Positions 8,208 through 16,843 of a DNA stretch of 64,000 nucleotides are shown here, piece by piece. Position 1 is the first letter of the stretch. Each line of letters begins with the position of its first letter. The stretch comes from Rhodospirillales bacterium (GTDB taxonomy: Bacteria > Pseudomonadota > Alphaproteobacteria > Rhodospirillales > JAPHRK01), in NCBI GenBank assembly GCA_026196105.1, contig JAPHRK010000031.1, forward strand, positions 48,719 through 112,718, in the 5' to 3' direction. The notes below the pieces were generated by a model that had not been told where the DNA came from, did no database searches, and worked only from the letters and a program-made list of their open reading frames with translations. Both the position numbers and the translations under genes were made by a program.

Positions 8208-8236
8208 ATGGCTTCCTTAGTAGCGAAGGAAGCCAT
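8208..8236 (-). promoter_or_regulatory. 11-bp hairpin covering the GST ribosome-binding site
   Basis: On the minus strand ATGGCTTCCTT pairs perfectly with AAGGAAGCCAT across a 7-base loop. The 3' arm carries AAGGA, the only good ribosome site for the GST start at 8205, eight bases away. There is no T-run after the stem, which argues against a simple soeC terminator and for control of translation. Confidence 0.55.
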
Positions 8237-8278
8237 CATGACCTGATAATTAGCGCCAATGCCAGCAAAACTTATCTC

Positions 8279-9217
8279 CTAGCTCCTATGATCTCCATAA
8301 TAAAGGTTCACCACATGCTGAGCTTCTGCAAAGAAAAGCCAACGTTCCGTGACAATCCCGATGATAGTGAAGATGAGAGCGTGGATGGCAAAAGTTGCAG
8401 CCAGTCCGCTTGAGACAAAAACGGTAGCAACGGTCAAAATTATTGGGATAACAAACAGAGTAATCACCGAAATACGTCGCAGCTTATCGGCATGCTTACG
8501 AGCAACTTGGAAACCCATTTCTCGCTGTACAAAAGTGGCATTGGTATTTGGAGAAGACAAAGATGTAACCTCTCCAATTGTCCCCAAGCCCGTTGCTGAA
8601 CCCGCTTTATAAGGCATGGGATCGACTTTCCAGAAACCGATTTTGCCAACCCAAGCCAGAACCAAAGAACCGACACAGAGCATCGTAATATTCTGTGAAT
8701 GAGCCCCTAATAGATTTTGCAAAGCGTTGAGCAGCACAGCGCCAGTTGCCAGCCCTAAAACCATATAGTTAAACGGTGTCCACTTGTTTGCCCATGAAGG
8801 AATGGTACGTAGCGTCCCATAGATCATACTGGTGCAGAACACTGTAGCTGCAGCGCCAAGGGCTGAGAGAACCCCCATCACGGCCCAAACCCCAGAGGTA
8901 TCTCCAAGGTATAGCCAACCGTAAGCAAAAAGTACCGTTGGCCCATAGGTAAAAATCGCCAAAACACCTTCCCGAGAAAGCCAAGAAGATTGCCATTGGG
9001 TCAAAGCACGCCATGCCCGCTCTGGATGACCAAGATGGAAGGTCGAAGAGAGCAGCCCAAAGGTAATCAAGCCTAATGACAAACCAAACCCCATCCAACC
9101 TAATGCTGGGTCGGCAGGAACGGCTTCTATGGCACTAAAGAGCCCAAGAAGGAACAACAAACCATACCCGGCTCCGGAAGCGGTGGTGAAGAAGATGACG
9201 GAATAGGCAGGAGTCAT
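8279..9217 (-). CDS. soeC: Sulfite dehydrogenase membrane anchor (SoeC, DmsC-like)
   Basis: This 312-residue protein has about eight membrane helices and resembles the DmsC family of anchor subunits, which pass electrons between the iron-sulfur subunit and the quinone pool. Features include SSTFHLGHPERAWRALTQWQSSWLS near the first helices and RWLFFAEAQHVVNLYYG at the end. It lies directly after soeB with a one-base overlap, completing a soeA-soeB-soeC operon. By analogy with SoeABC of Allochromatium it anchors a cytoplasmic-facing enzyme and delivers sulfite electrons to quinone. A related sulfur or DMSO reductase anchor is the alternative. Confidence 0.8.
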   Translation of the reverse strand: MTPAYSVIFFTTASGAGYGLLFLLGLFSAIEAVPADPALGWMGFGLSLGLITFGLLSSTFHLGHPERAWRALTQWQSSWLSREGVLAIFTYGPTVLFAYGWLYLGDTSGVWAVMGVLSALGAAATVFCTSMIYGTLRTIPSWANKWTPFNYMVLGLATGAVLLNALQNLLGAHSQNITMLCVGSLVLAWVGKIGFWKVDPMPYKAGSATGLGTIGEVTSLSSPNTNATFVQREMGFQVARKHADKLRRISVITLFVIPIILTVATVFVSSGLAATFAIHALIFTIIGIVTERWLFFAEAQHVVNLYYGDHRS

Positions 9218-9939
9218 TAGCTTAACACCTTATCAAGCCAACCCAGGAAACCTTTTTCAGGTGCATCTAGGAGTTGGTTTGGTTTTTCATCAAGTTGACG
9301 AGGGCGTGGAGGAAGGTATTTATTGACCGGTTTGGTATCCATTTCCGGCATCAAATCATAACCGCCGCGCTCCGCTGACATTTTCGAAACGTCAGAGTTT
9401 GGATCAGCAAAATCACCAAAATGCCGCGCCCCAGCCGGACAGGTAATCACACAAGCCGGAAGCCGTTCCCACTCTTCCAGGTTTTCATTGTAAACCCGGT
9501 CAACGCACAGGGTGCATTTCTTCATTACCCCTTCATCTTCGTCAAATTCTCGCGCCCCATAAGGACAAGACCAAGAACACAGTTTGCAGCCAATACATTT
9601 GTCATGATCGACAAGGACAATACCATCCTCACCTCGTTTATAGGAAGCTCCAGTAGGGCATACAGTCACACAAGGGGCATCTTCACAATGGAGGCAAGAG
9701 CGTGGGAAATAAACCGCGCGGCCCGATTTGCCATCATCGACTTCATAGCCGTGAACTCGGTTAAACCAGACTCCAAACACATCATTACCGTATGGCTCAT
9801 GATCGGTCAGAGGGGCCGAATGCCCGCCAGTATTCCATTGTTTGCAGTTCACCGCACAAGCATGACAACCAACGCAAATGTCCAGGTCGATCACCAGACC
9901 CAGCTTTTTGGGCGGCAGAGAAGAAGGAAGCATGGTCAT
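9217..9939 (-). CDS. soeB: Sulfite dehydrogenase iron-sulfur subunit (SoeB)
   Basis: The 240-residue protein is a four-cluster ferredoxin of the NrfC/DmsB type. Four cysteine groups are visible. The first is CVGCHACAVNC at residues 22-32, then CLHCEDAPCVTVCPTG, CIGCKLCSWSCPYG, and a last set in CTLCVDR with CVITCPAG. They carry electrons from the molybdenum subunit to the SoeC anchor. It overlaps soeA by four bases (ATGA) and soeC by one base, showing tight coupling. It has no signal peptide, which fits a cytoplasmic enzyme. Confidence 0.87.
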   Translation of the reverse strand: MTMLPSSLPPKKLGLVIDLDICVGCHACAVNCKQWNTGGHSAPLTDHEPYGNDVFGVWFNRVHGYEVDDGKSGRAVYFPRSCLHCEDAPCVTVCPTGASYKRGEDGIVLVDHDKCIGCKLCSWSCPYGAREFDEDEGVMKKCTLCVDRVYNENLEEWERLPACVITCPAGARHFGDFADPNSDVSKMSAERGGYDLMPEMDTKPVNKYLPPRPRQLDEKPNQLLDAPEKGFLGWLDKVLS

Positions 9940-12797
9940 GACGACATTCCCTTCTTCTTGAAATTCGCTCCGTAACGAAGGATGTCTGGTCGTTTTTGCA
10001 TACCTTCAGGTAATTTGACTGTCTCAAATACAGGTTCTGAGCGCTGGTTAGGTTTGGCATTAACCTTCTCAACCCGCACCCGTACATCAAACCAAGCACC
10101 CTGCCCGGTCACTGGATCAGAACAAGATTGAGCATAGCCGTGTTCATCCGCCGGAAGCCGTTCATCAATTAGATGATTGAGTAAAAACCCTTCTTGAGCT
10201 TCTTTAGCGTCCGGTTCTAAGTTCCAAGCCCCAGAGCGCTTGCCAATGGCATTCCAGGTCCAGACCGTATCCTCGTTAACCCCATCCATCAGTTCAACTT
10301 GAACCGTGATCTCACCGTTACGGCTGGAAACTTTGACCCAATCACCATTCTCAATCCCCATTTTCTCCGCTTTTTTGCGAGACATATGGAGATTGTTACT
10401 GCCGTGAATTTGTCTCAGCCATGCGTTTTGAGTTCCCCAAGAATGGTACATGGCTGCCGGGCGTTGCGTCAGGGCATGCATTGGGAATTCTTCGACCCCT
10501 TTTTGCTCATTCTCAAAAGGTGTGTACCAAATTGGCAAAGGATCAAAATAAGTTTCAACCCGCTTACGATGACTTTCTGGCGGTTGAACTTCGCCTTTGC
10601 CTTGGGCTGCTAAACGGAATTTTTGCATTGGCTCACTGTAGATTTGCCCAATGATTGGTTTGGCCGAACCAATGAAACGCATATCGGCAGCATATTCGAG
10701 ATAATCTTTATTGATGGTCTTAAAATAACGCTGCTCAGGAGCTAGCTCCATGCGCCAGAAGCATTGGTTGGCAATGTATTTTTCTAACTGGCGCTTGTTC
10801 GGTGCCCCAACGCCTAATTCATCCCCATCTTCACCCCGCCACCCGGCAAGCAAACCAACGCCGGGAGCTCGTTCATGGTTAATAATGTAATCAGAGTAAC
10901 CACCAGGGTATTTGGCTTCCCCCCCTTCATTGGTCAAACCAGGAAGGCCAAGCCTTGCCCCAAGTTCAATGATCACATCCTGGAAAGGCCGCACATCTCG
11001 ATTGGGTTTAACAACAGGTTGGCGAATGGAATCAGAAGGGCCGTCCGCATCACATATGGGGCGGTCCAGCAGGGAAATACAGTCCCAGCGCTCCAGATAA
11101 GTGGTGTCTGGTAAAATCAAATCAGCAAAAGCGACAGTCTCTGAATAATACGCGTCAGAATAGATGATTTTAGGGATTTTATATTCCCCGGTTTCTTCAT
11201 CTTTGTCCGTCAGCATTTTGATGGTCTCGGCGGTATTCATCGTCGAGTTCCAGGCCATATTAGCCATGTAGAGGAACAAAACATCTACGGGGTATGGATC
11301 ACCACGCCAAGCATTGGAAATCACCATATGCATCAAGCCATGAGCCGACATAGGGGCATCCCACGAGAAGGCTTTATCAATACGTTGTGGCTTACCGTCG
11401 TCATCAACCAACAGGTCTTCCGGTGCAGTCACATAACCCAGATGACCGCCAGCTAAAGGCGTGTTTGGTTTAATATCTTTGAGCATCCCTGTCGGCTTAG
11501 GCATGGAGTCCAAACCTTTAGGATAAGGCGGCTTAAAGCGCATCCCACCAGGGGCATCAATACTCCCAAGCAGAATTTGTAGAACATGAATAGCCCGACA
11601 AGTGTGGAAGCCATTCGAGTGAGCCGAAATGCCACGCATAGCATGCATAGCCACAGGCCGACCCACCATTTTGTCATGTTTACGCCCGCACCAATCGGTC
11701 CAAGGAATATACAGGGTTAGCTCTTCCTCGAAAGCCGCATGCGCCATCTCTGCAGCAATGCGTTTGATGGTAGCCCCGTCTATGCCTGTTTCTTCAGCCA
11801 CGGCATCAGGACTATATTTTTCCTCCAAGTAACGCTCTGCAAGAATATGGAAAACAGGTTTGGCTATTCGCCCATCAGCCAGGGTAAATTCACCCTTTAA
11901 GGCTGGCGAACTATCTTTGCCATTTGACGGTACAGGCTTGCCGAGATTTACATCCCAGCACAGTTCATTACCTTCCTCATCACGGACAAACAACCCATCT
12001 TCATCACCATCTTGGATGACTAGGTTCACTGCATTTGAATAACGCTTGAGATATTCAACATCGACCTTACCCGCACGTAAAAGTTCATGGATAAGTGCGA
12101 GAACAAAGAGGCCATCCGTTCCTGGTTTAATCCCGAGCCATTCATCAGCAAGAGCTGCATACCCTGTACGGACAGGGTTGATTGAAATGTATTTTCCGCC
12201 CTGCCCTTTAAGCTCACCTAGGCCCCGCTTAATTGGATTGCTATCATGATCTTCAGCTACCCCGAACATGAGGAAATATTTGGTATGCTCCCAATCGGGC
12301 TCAGAGAATTCCCAGAAGGCACTGCCGATGGTATAGATACCAGCCGCTGCCATGTTGACGGAACAAAAACCACCGTGGGCTGCATAATTAGGCGTACCGA
12401 ATTCCTTCGCCCACCAACCCGTTAAAGATTGGCTTTGGTCACGACCAGTAAAGAAAGCAAGTTTTTCCGGGGCCGTAGAGCGCACATCACCAAGCCATTT
12501 GGTAGCGATCTCCATCGCCTCTTCCCACTCGATCTCCTCAAATTCACCTGCACCACGTTCACCAACTCGCTTTAATGGTTTGGTTAATCGAGCCGGAGAA
12601 TTGTGCTGCATAATCCCGGCAGAACCCTTAGCGCAAAGAACACCTTTATTGATCGGATGGTTGGGGTTTCCCTGAATATAGCGAACCTCACCATTGGTCA
12701 GATGCACCTTAATGCCGCACCGACAGGCGCACATATAGCAGGTGGTATATTTTATCTGATCTGAAACGTGAGGCGATAACTCAATATCGCGACTCAA
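9936..12797 (-). CDS. soeA: Sulfite dehydrogenase molybdopterin subunit (SoeA)
   Basis: The 953-residue protein is a DMSO-reductase-family molybdopterin enzyme. The N-terminal 4Fe-4S site is formed by Cys20, Cys23, Cys27 and Cys55, with the usual Lys two residues later (VLCAKGSAG). The likely molybdenum ligand is the cysteine at about residue 145 in HGGFCSVNMAA. There is no twin-arginine signal. That separates the SoeA type (cytoplasmic sulfite oxidation) from exported PhsA/PsrA/DmsA enzymes. Operon order soeA-soeB-soeC supports the call. The only reasonable start is a TTG at 12797. A cytoplasmic polysulfide or thiosulfate reductase is the main alternative. The nearby sulfur-carrier genes favour sulfite as substrate. 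Confidence 0.82.
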   Translation of the reverse strand: MSRDIELSPHVSDQIKYTTCYMCACRCGIKVHLTNGEVRYIQGNPNHPINKGVLCAKGSAGIMQHNSPARLTKPLKRVGERGAGEFEEIEWEEAMEIATKWLGDVRSTAPEKLAFFTGRDQSQSLTGWWAKEFGTPNYAAHGGFCSVNMAAAGIYTIGSAFWEFSEPDWEHTKYFLMFGVAEDHDSNPIKRGLGELKGQGGKYISINPVRTGYAALADEWLGIKPGTDGLFVLALIHELLRAGKVDVEYLKRYSNAVNLVIQDGDEDGLFVRDEEGNELCWDVNLGKPVPSNGKDSSPALKGEFTLADGRIAKPVFHILAERYLEEKYSPDAVAEETGIDGATIKRIAAEMAHAAFEEELTLYIPWTDWCGRKHDKMVGRPVAMHAMRGISAHSNGFHTCRAIHVLQILLGSIDAPGGMRFKPPYPKGLDSMPKPTGMLKDIKPNTPLAGGHLGYVTAPEDLLVDDDGKPQRIDKAFSWDAPMSAHGLMHMVISNAWRGDPYPVDVLFLYMANMAWNSTMNTAETIKMLTDKDEETGEYKIPKIIYSDAYYSETVAFADLILPDTTYLERWDCISLLDRPICDADGPSDSIRQPVVKPNRDVRPFQDVIIELGARLGLPGLTNEGGEAKYPGGYSDYIINHERAPGVGLLAGWRGEDGDELGVGAPNKRQLEKYIANQCFWRMELAPEQRYFKTINKDYLEYAADMRFIGSAKPIIGQIYSEPMQKFRLAAQGKGEVQPPESHRKRVETYFDPLPIWYTPFENEQKGVEEFPMHALTQRPAAMYHSWGTQNAWLRQIHGSNNLHMSRKKAEKMGIENGDWVKVSSRNGEITVQVELMDGVNEDTVWTWNAIGKRSGAWNLEPDAKEAQEGFLLNHLIDERLPADEHGYAQSCSDPVTGQGAWFDVRVRVEKVNAKPNQRSEPVFETVKLPEGMQKRPDILRYGANFKKKGMSS

Positions 12798-12954
12798 ACC
12801 TGCCCCACCACAAATGATGAACCCATGACAACACCTAATCCCTGTTATTTAAATTTGTTTTTTCTAATTTATATTTTTCGAATATACCAGAAACAACAGA
12901 TATTACCTAGAACTATTCGATCTTTCTGAACCAAGGCAAAAAAAGAAAGATTTC

Positions 12955-13866
12955 TTATACCTGAGAATCTCGATCAACTTCCTCTTGAACCCAATCAAAA
13001 AATGCCTTGACCTTGGGCTGTTCCATTGATGGTTCTGGTGTCACGACGAAATGAGAGAATTCAGAAGGACGGCTTTCTGCAAAGGGGCGGACGAGACGCC
13101 CTGCGGCAAGATGCTCTTTGGTCATCGAGGAACGTCCAATCCCTACTCCGTAGCCCGTCAACAACAAATCTATGAGGGCGTTTGAATCTGAAACGCCTAG
13201 TCCTTTGTTAGGTTCAATGCCTTTGACCCCTTCCTGGGCCAGCCAAAAACCCCATGTTGTAGAAGGTTCCATCGTCAAAGCAGCGCAATCATGAACGAGC
13301 TCAAAATTTTTAAGATCACTGAATTTTGTTAAAGGATGAGGGCCATTTAGGAGCATGGGACTACAAACCGGGTAAACCTCCTCAGTCATAATCAGCTTTG
13401 AGTAAAGCCCAGGATAAATGCCAAGGCCATAACGGATACCAATATCAAAGGGATCTTTTCGGAAATCCACTGAAGTTTCGTCGTAAAAAATATCAACAGA
13501 GAGATCAGGGTAGCGCTCAAGAAAACGCGGAATTCTAGGAATTAGCCAAACCTTCCCAAAGGACGCAAGAGCGCTAATGCTCAAACGCCCTTCAACGCCC
13601 TTCTCTTTTAAACGACTCCCTGCTTTAACAAGGGTTTCAAAGCCGGCCGTTAAACCAGGTAAATATCCCCTGCCTGCTTCGGTCAATTTTAATCCACGAG
13701 GCATCCTCTCAAAGAGTTCAACCCCAAGAAACAGTTCAAGGTTTTTAACCTGATGACTAATTGCTGCTGGGGTAACATTGAGTTCCTGGGCAGCACTTTT
13801 AAAACTGTTATGACGGGCAGCCGCTTCGAAGGAACGAAGGCCATTCAAAGGAGGCAATTTATTCAT
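12955..13866 (-). CDS. LysR-family regulator (GcvA-like)
   Basis: The 303-residue protein has a LysR helix-turn-helix at residues ~6-62 (LRSFEAAARHNSFKSAAQEL, then VTPAAISHQVKNLE). The effector-binding domain spans ~90-295 and contains IGIRYGLGIYPGLYSKLI, a GcvA-type signature. It is transcribed away from a small DUF1127 gene and toward soeA on the same strand, 157 bases upstream of soeA. It could control the divergent DUF1127 gene, soeABC, or both. The effector is unknown. Confidence 0.9.
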   Translation of the reverse strand: MNKLPPLNGLRSFEAAARHNSFKSAAQELNVTPAAISHQVKNLELFLGVELFERMPRGLKLTEAGRGYLPGLTAGFETLVKAGSRLKEKGVEGRLSISALASFGKVWLIPRIPRFLERYPDLSVDIFYDETSVDFRKDPFDIGIRYGLGIYPGLYSKLIMTEEVYPVCSPMLLNGPHPLTKFSDLKNFELVHDCAALTMEPSTTWGFWLAQEGVKGIEPNKGLGVSDSNALIDLLLTGYGVGIGRSSMTKEHLAAGRLVRPFAESRPSEFSHFVVTPEPSMEQPKVKAFFDWVQEEVDRDSQV

Positions 13867-13903
13867 AGCACATCTCCATGGCTTAGTTTTTGTATCTCTT
13901 TAT

Positions 13904-13918
13904 ACGAAATATTCTCGT
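13904..13918. promoter_or_regulatory. Candidate LysR-type operator
   Basis: ACGA and TCGT flank seven bases in the divergent region between the LysR gene and the DUF1127 gene. A dyad of this size fits the T-N11-A pattern of LysR sites. It lies just upstream of the predicted DUF1127 promoter. This is an inference from position and symmetry only. Confidence 0.3.
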
Positions 13919-13946
13919 TTGTGCAATAATATTACTTTTGCATAAT
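13919..13946 (+). promoter_or_regulatory. Promoter of the DUF1127 gene
   Basis: TTGTGC at 13919-13924 and CATAAT at 13941-13946 are separated by 16 bases. They lie 38 bases before the chosen ATG at 13984. Confidence 0.45.
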
Positions 13947-13983
13947 AGAGATAGTAAACAACTTGAGAAAGATGGAGAGGGTC

Positions 13984-14223
13984 ATGAACACATGCGTACA
14001 CACCAGCGATAAACATGTAAATTACACTGTTGAATCAAGAGATGGATTTTGGACAAAAGTTGCCAATACATTTGTGATGGTTTCAGACCTTTTAGCGACA
14101 TGGCATCAGCGCACAGGACAGCGAAAAGCCCTTCTGTCTTTAGATGACCGCATACTTAGCGATATTGGTATTAGTCGTGCACAAGTTGAACAGGAAGCAA
14201 ACAAACCTTTCTGGAAGGAATAA
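13984..14223 (+). CDS. Small DUF1127 protein
   Basis: The 79-residue protein ends with a DUF1127 (YjiS-like) motif: RKALLSLDDRILSDIGISRAQ, then NKPFWKE. The start is the ATG at 13984, preceded by GGAGAGG; upstream in-frame TTG and ATG codons lack good ribosome sites. An Arg-rich C-terminal helix of this type binds RNA or partner proteins in characterised short family members. It is divergent from the LysR gene. A second DUF1127 protein at 27179-27433 shares the same C-terminal core. The exact role is unknown. Confidence 0.85.
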   Translation: MNTCVHTSDKHVNYTVESRDGFWTKVANTFVMVSDLLATWHQRTGQRKALLSLDDRILSDIGISRAQVEQEANKPFWKE

Positions 14224-14244
14224 AACAATTTCGCCCTTAACCTG

Positions 14245-15216
14245 TCAGTTAACTGCATGCTTTGCCATTAATCGACGGAATTGATGATAATTCAAATTTA
14301 AAAGTTGCGCCGCATCTGTTTGATTGTGGCGCGCTTCTGCCAAAGCTTTTTGAATCAGGGTTTTCTCAACGCCATTTACAGTTTGCTTAAAGTCTTTAGG
14401 AAACTCACCAACTTCTAAAACTTCGTCACTCTCATCCTGCCGCCAGGGACTGGCAAAAGGGTCAAAAACAATATGGTTCAACGGTTCTTCAGAAACCCCA
14501 TGACGGTGAACGCTGCGCTCAACCACGTTTTTTAACTCACGAACATTTCCGGGCCAATCGTGGGATAGCAACGCCTGCTCAGCATCTTTTGAAAAACCTG
14601 AAAATAGAGGCCAGCCTAACTCTCGTACCATGTCCAAGGCAAAAGAATGAGCGAGCAAAGGAATATCAGTGAGACGGGCTCGTAAAGGGGGCACATTGAC
14701 CACGTCAAAGGCCAAGCGGTCTAACAGGTCTTCCCGGAACTTCCCTTCACGGGCTAGAGCTGGCAGGTCGACATTTGTTACCCCGACTACTCGAACGTCC
14801 ACATGAATGGTTTCCGATCCACCAACCCGTTCAAACTCTCCATATTCAAGAACACGTAGAATTTTTTCCTGGGTAGCCGGTGCAGCAGTCGCAATCTCAT
14901 CAAGGATAAGGGTCCCTCCATCGGCTCTCTCAAACCGACCTAAGTGCCGACGTTCTGCCCCGGTGAAGGCACCCACCTCATGACCAAACAATTCTGTATC
15001 TAACAAGGATGCGGTGAGAGCAGCGCAATTCACCTTAAGCAAAGGACCTTCCCAACGGTTGGAAAGATAATGGAACCTCTCCGCCACTAACTCCTTACCA
15101 CAGCCTCGTTCCCCAATCACTAAACAAGGCTTCCTTAAGCTTGCCAGGCCAGAGACCTGTTCAAGGGCACTCAGAAAGACGGGGTCTTCTCCAACAATTG
15201 CTTGCTTAATATCCAT
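14245..15216 (-). CDS. pspF: PspF-type sigma-54 activator
   Basis: The 323-residue protein is a bacterial enhancer-binding protein without a sensory domain, as PspF is. It has a Walker A motif (GERGCGKELVAERFH, ~residues 37-51), the sigma-54-contacting GAFTGAERRH loop (~82-91) and Walker B (GGTLILDEIA). It also has the arginine-finger region and a C-terminal Fis-type helix-turn-helix (NQTDAAQLLNLNYHQFRRLM). It is divergent from pspABC, which has a clear sigma-54 promoter. In the known system PspA binds PspF and releases it under membrane stress. Confidence 0.93.
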   Translation of the reverse strand: MDIKQAIVGEDPVFLSALEQVSGLASLRKPCLVIGERGCGKELVAERFHYLSNRWEGPLLKVNCAALTASLLDTELFGHEVGAFTGAERRHLGRFERADGGTLILDEIATAAPATQEKILRVLEYGEFERVGGSETIHVDVRVVGVTNVDLPALAREGKFREDLLDRLAFDVVNVPPLRARLTDIPLLAHSFALDMVRELGWPLFSGFSKDAEQALLSHDWPGNVRELKNVVERSVHRHGVSEEPLNHIVFDPFASPWRQDESDEVLEVGEFPKDFKQTVNGVEKTLIQKALAEARHNQTDAAQLLNLNYHQFRRLMAKHAVN

Positions 15217-15231
15217 TTTAGTGTTTTCCGT

Positions 15232-15302
15232 TATCGTTTATTTACATTTTATAGCACTTGTACCCACTATTTTGAAAGTAAAAATATTAATATCGTTTAT
15301 TT
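15232..15302. promoter_or_regulatory. Duplicated 12-bp element upstream of pspA (candidate PspF sites)
   Basis: TATCGTTTATTT occurs perfectly at 15232-15243 and again at 15291-15302, 59 bases apart, in the pspF-pspA divergent region. PspF of enterobacteria binds two upstream sites in the same position relative to the sigma-54 promoter. The match in layout is good, but I cannot compare the base sequence with a known alphaproteobacterial site. Confidence 0.4.
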
Positions 15303-15317
15303 TCAACGCTCTAACTT

Positions 15318-15334
15318 TTGGCACAGTACATGCA
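15318..15334 (+). promoter_or_regulatory. Sigma-54 promoter of pspABC
   Basis: TTGGCAC then five bases then ATGCA places GG at 15320-15321 and GC at 15332-15333, the correct -24/-12 spacing. It is 42 bases before the pspA start and downstream of the pspF gene, exactly where a PspF-dependent promoter is expected. Confidence 0.85.
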
Positions 15335-15375
15335 ATTTAGACAGCAACAGACAACTTAAGACGAAGGTAAAGACA

Positions 15376-16050
15376 ATGGGCATTTTCTCTCGGTTTACAG
15401 ACATCATGAACGCCAACATCAACTCCATTCTTGACCGGGCAGAAGATCCCGAAAAAATGGCCCGTTTGATGATTCAAGAAATGGAAGAAACACTCGTTGA
15501 AGTAAGATCTTCAGCAGTGAAAAGCATTGCCGATAAAAAAGAAATCGAACGACGACTTGAAAAACTCAATCAAAGCCAAAAAGAGTGGGAAGAAAAAGCT
15601 GAATTTGCCATCAGTAAAGGCCGTGAAGATTTAGCCAAAGGAGCTTTGATTGCCAAACACAAACTTTCTGACCAGGCAATTGTTCTAGAATCTGAACTAA
15701 TCATCGTTTCTGAATCTCTGCAAAAGTACAACGACGACATGAGTAAGCTTCAAGCCAAGCTTGAAGAAGCGAAAACCAAACGCAAATCTGTAGAAATCCG
15801 TATGAAAGCTGCACAAAAGCGCGTTAAGATACGCCAGACTTTACACGATGGGCGGGTTGATGAAGCTCTTTCCAGATACGATAGCTTAGAACGGCGCATT
15901 GATGAGCTTGAAGCAGATGCCGAAGCTTATGATCTTGGCAAAGATACAGTGCCATCGTTGGAGCAAGAGCTTGCTGACCTGGAAGCTGAAAATGGAATTG
16001 CAGACGAGTTAGCAGCCCTTAAGAAAAAAGTCAGCAAGAAATCAAAGTAA
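15376..16050 (+). CDS. pspA: Phage shock protein A
   Basis: PspA is a peripheral membrane protein of the ESCRT-III superfamily that protects the inner membrane and inhibits PspF. The start is the ATG at 15376, where the family N-terminus MGIFSRFTDIMNANINSILD begins after a GAAGG site; a longer frame back to 15202 crosses the promoter. The 224 residues form a long coiled coil (~residues 25-185), typical in length. It is the first gene of the sigma-54-driven pspABC operon. Confidence 0.96.
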   Translation: MGIFSRFTDIMNANINSILDRAEDPEKMARLMIQEMEETLVEVRSSAVKSIADKKEIERRLEKLNQSQKEWEEKAEFAISKGREDLAKGALIAKHKLSDQAIVLESELIIVSESLQKYNDDMSKLQAKLEEAKTKRKSVEIRMKAAQKRVKIRQTLHDGRVDEALSRYDSLERRIDELEADAEAYDLGKDTVPSLEQELADLEAENGIADELAALKKKVSKKSK

Positions 16051-16089
16051 GGCTCATGTTGGGCTTTCAGAATCAAAGGCGGTTAAACA

Positions 16090-16344
16090 ATGATCATAGG
16101 TTCAGTTTCATTCATTATTGTGGTCTTGATAATCACGGTGATCGTGCCGCTTTTTATTATCCTTCACTATATAACCAAGTGGAAAATTATGAAGGCGCAA
16201 GAAACAAACCTGGGCGATGGGCGTGTTGCGGTTGATATGAGCAAACTTGAAGCGCTATCTAAGACAGCCAAAAAGCTGGATGAAAGGGTTCAAACCCTTG
16301 AAAAGCTACTTGATTCAGAAGCCCCTGGTTGGCGTGATAGTTAG
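16090..16344 (+). CDS. pspB: Phage shock protein B
   Basis: The 84-residue protein has one N-terminal membrane helix (residues ~5-28, VSFIIVVLIITVIVPLFIIL) and a cytoplasmic coiled coil (MSKLEALSKTAKKLDERVQTLEK cut by charged residues). This is the PspB layout. It works with PspC to relay membrane damage to PspA. It lies 39 bases after pspA and 9 bases before pspC. Confidence 0.9.
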   Translation: MIIGSVSFIIVVLIITVIVPLFIILHYITKWKIMKAQETNLGDGRVAVDMSKLEALSKTAKKLDERVQTLEKLLDSEAPGWRDS

Positions 16345-16353
16345 GAGATTACA

Positions 16354-16806
16354 ATGGGTCATCATAGACGAAAGTATCGAAAACAAGGTTGTAGCGAACA
16401 TCGCCGCAACGGAGTCATCTACCGGGTAACTAAGACCGTTGGTGAGAAGCTCGACCTCAAACGTAAATGGGTTTTGTTTGGCTTCATTGCTCTTTGTATC
16501 CTTAACTTCCCCCTCGCCGCCTTCTTATTCCTCCTCGCTTGGTTCTGGACCGACCACCCTGGGAAACTGGAAAACTGGTGGGGAAACGCGAAAGCCAATT
16601 TCAATCCAAGCTTTGCCACAGCCAATGCAAGCCCAGATGCCTCCCCCCAAGGTTCGGCATCAGAAACAACTTTCGAAGCAGATCCTTTTTTCGAAGATCT
16701 AAAAAAGCAGTTCGACGATCTAGAAACCCGCACAGGTAAGATGGAAGAACAGGTTACCTCTGAAGAATTTAACCTAAGGCAAGAGTTTAAAAAAATGGAA
16801 GACTGA
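16354..16806 (+). CDS. pspC: Phage shock protein C (PspC domain)
   Basis: The 150-residue inner-membrane protein has a basic N-terminus followed by a PspC-like core (residues ~25-75). A membrane segment is near ~45-65 (WVLFGFIALCILNFPLAAFL) and a coiled C-terminal tail (LKKQFDDLETRTGKMEEQ) closes the protein. The start is the ATG at 16354 after TTAGGAGA. The N-terminal RRKYRKQGCSEHRRNG is longer than in the enterobacterial protein. It is the third gene of the psp operon. Confidence 0.85.
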   Translation: MGHHRRKYRKQGCSEHRRNGVIYRVTKTVGEKLDLKRKWVLFGFIALCILNFPLAAFLFLLAWFWTDHPGKLENWWGNAKANFNPSFATANASPDASPQGSASETTFEADPFFEDLKKQFDDLETRTGKMEEQVTSEEFNLRQEFKKMED

Positions 16807-16843
16807 AGCGCTAGAGTTTGGTAGCAGAAAAATAGGAAGAACC

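Noticed and set aside
11629-12249. Several plus-strand open frames opposite soeA
   Set aside because: They are out-of-phase shadows of a well-conserved molybdopterin enzyme and show no coding features of their own.
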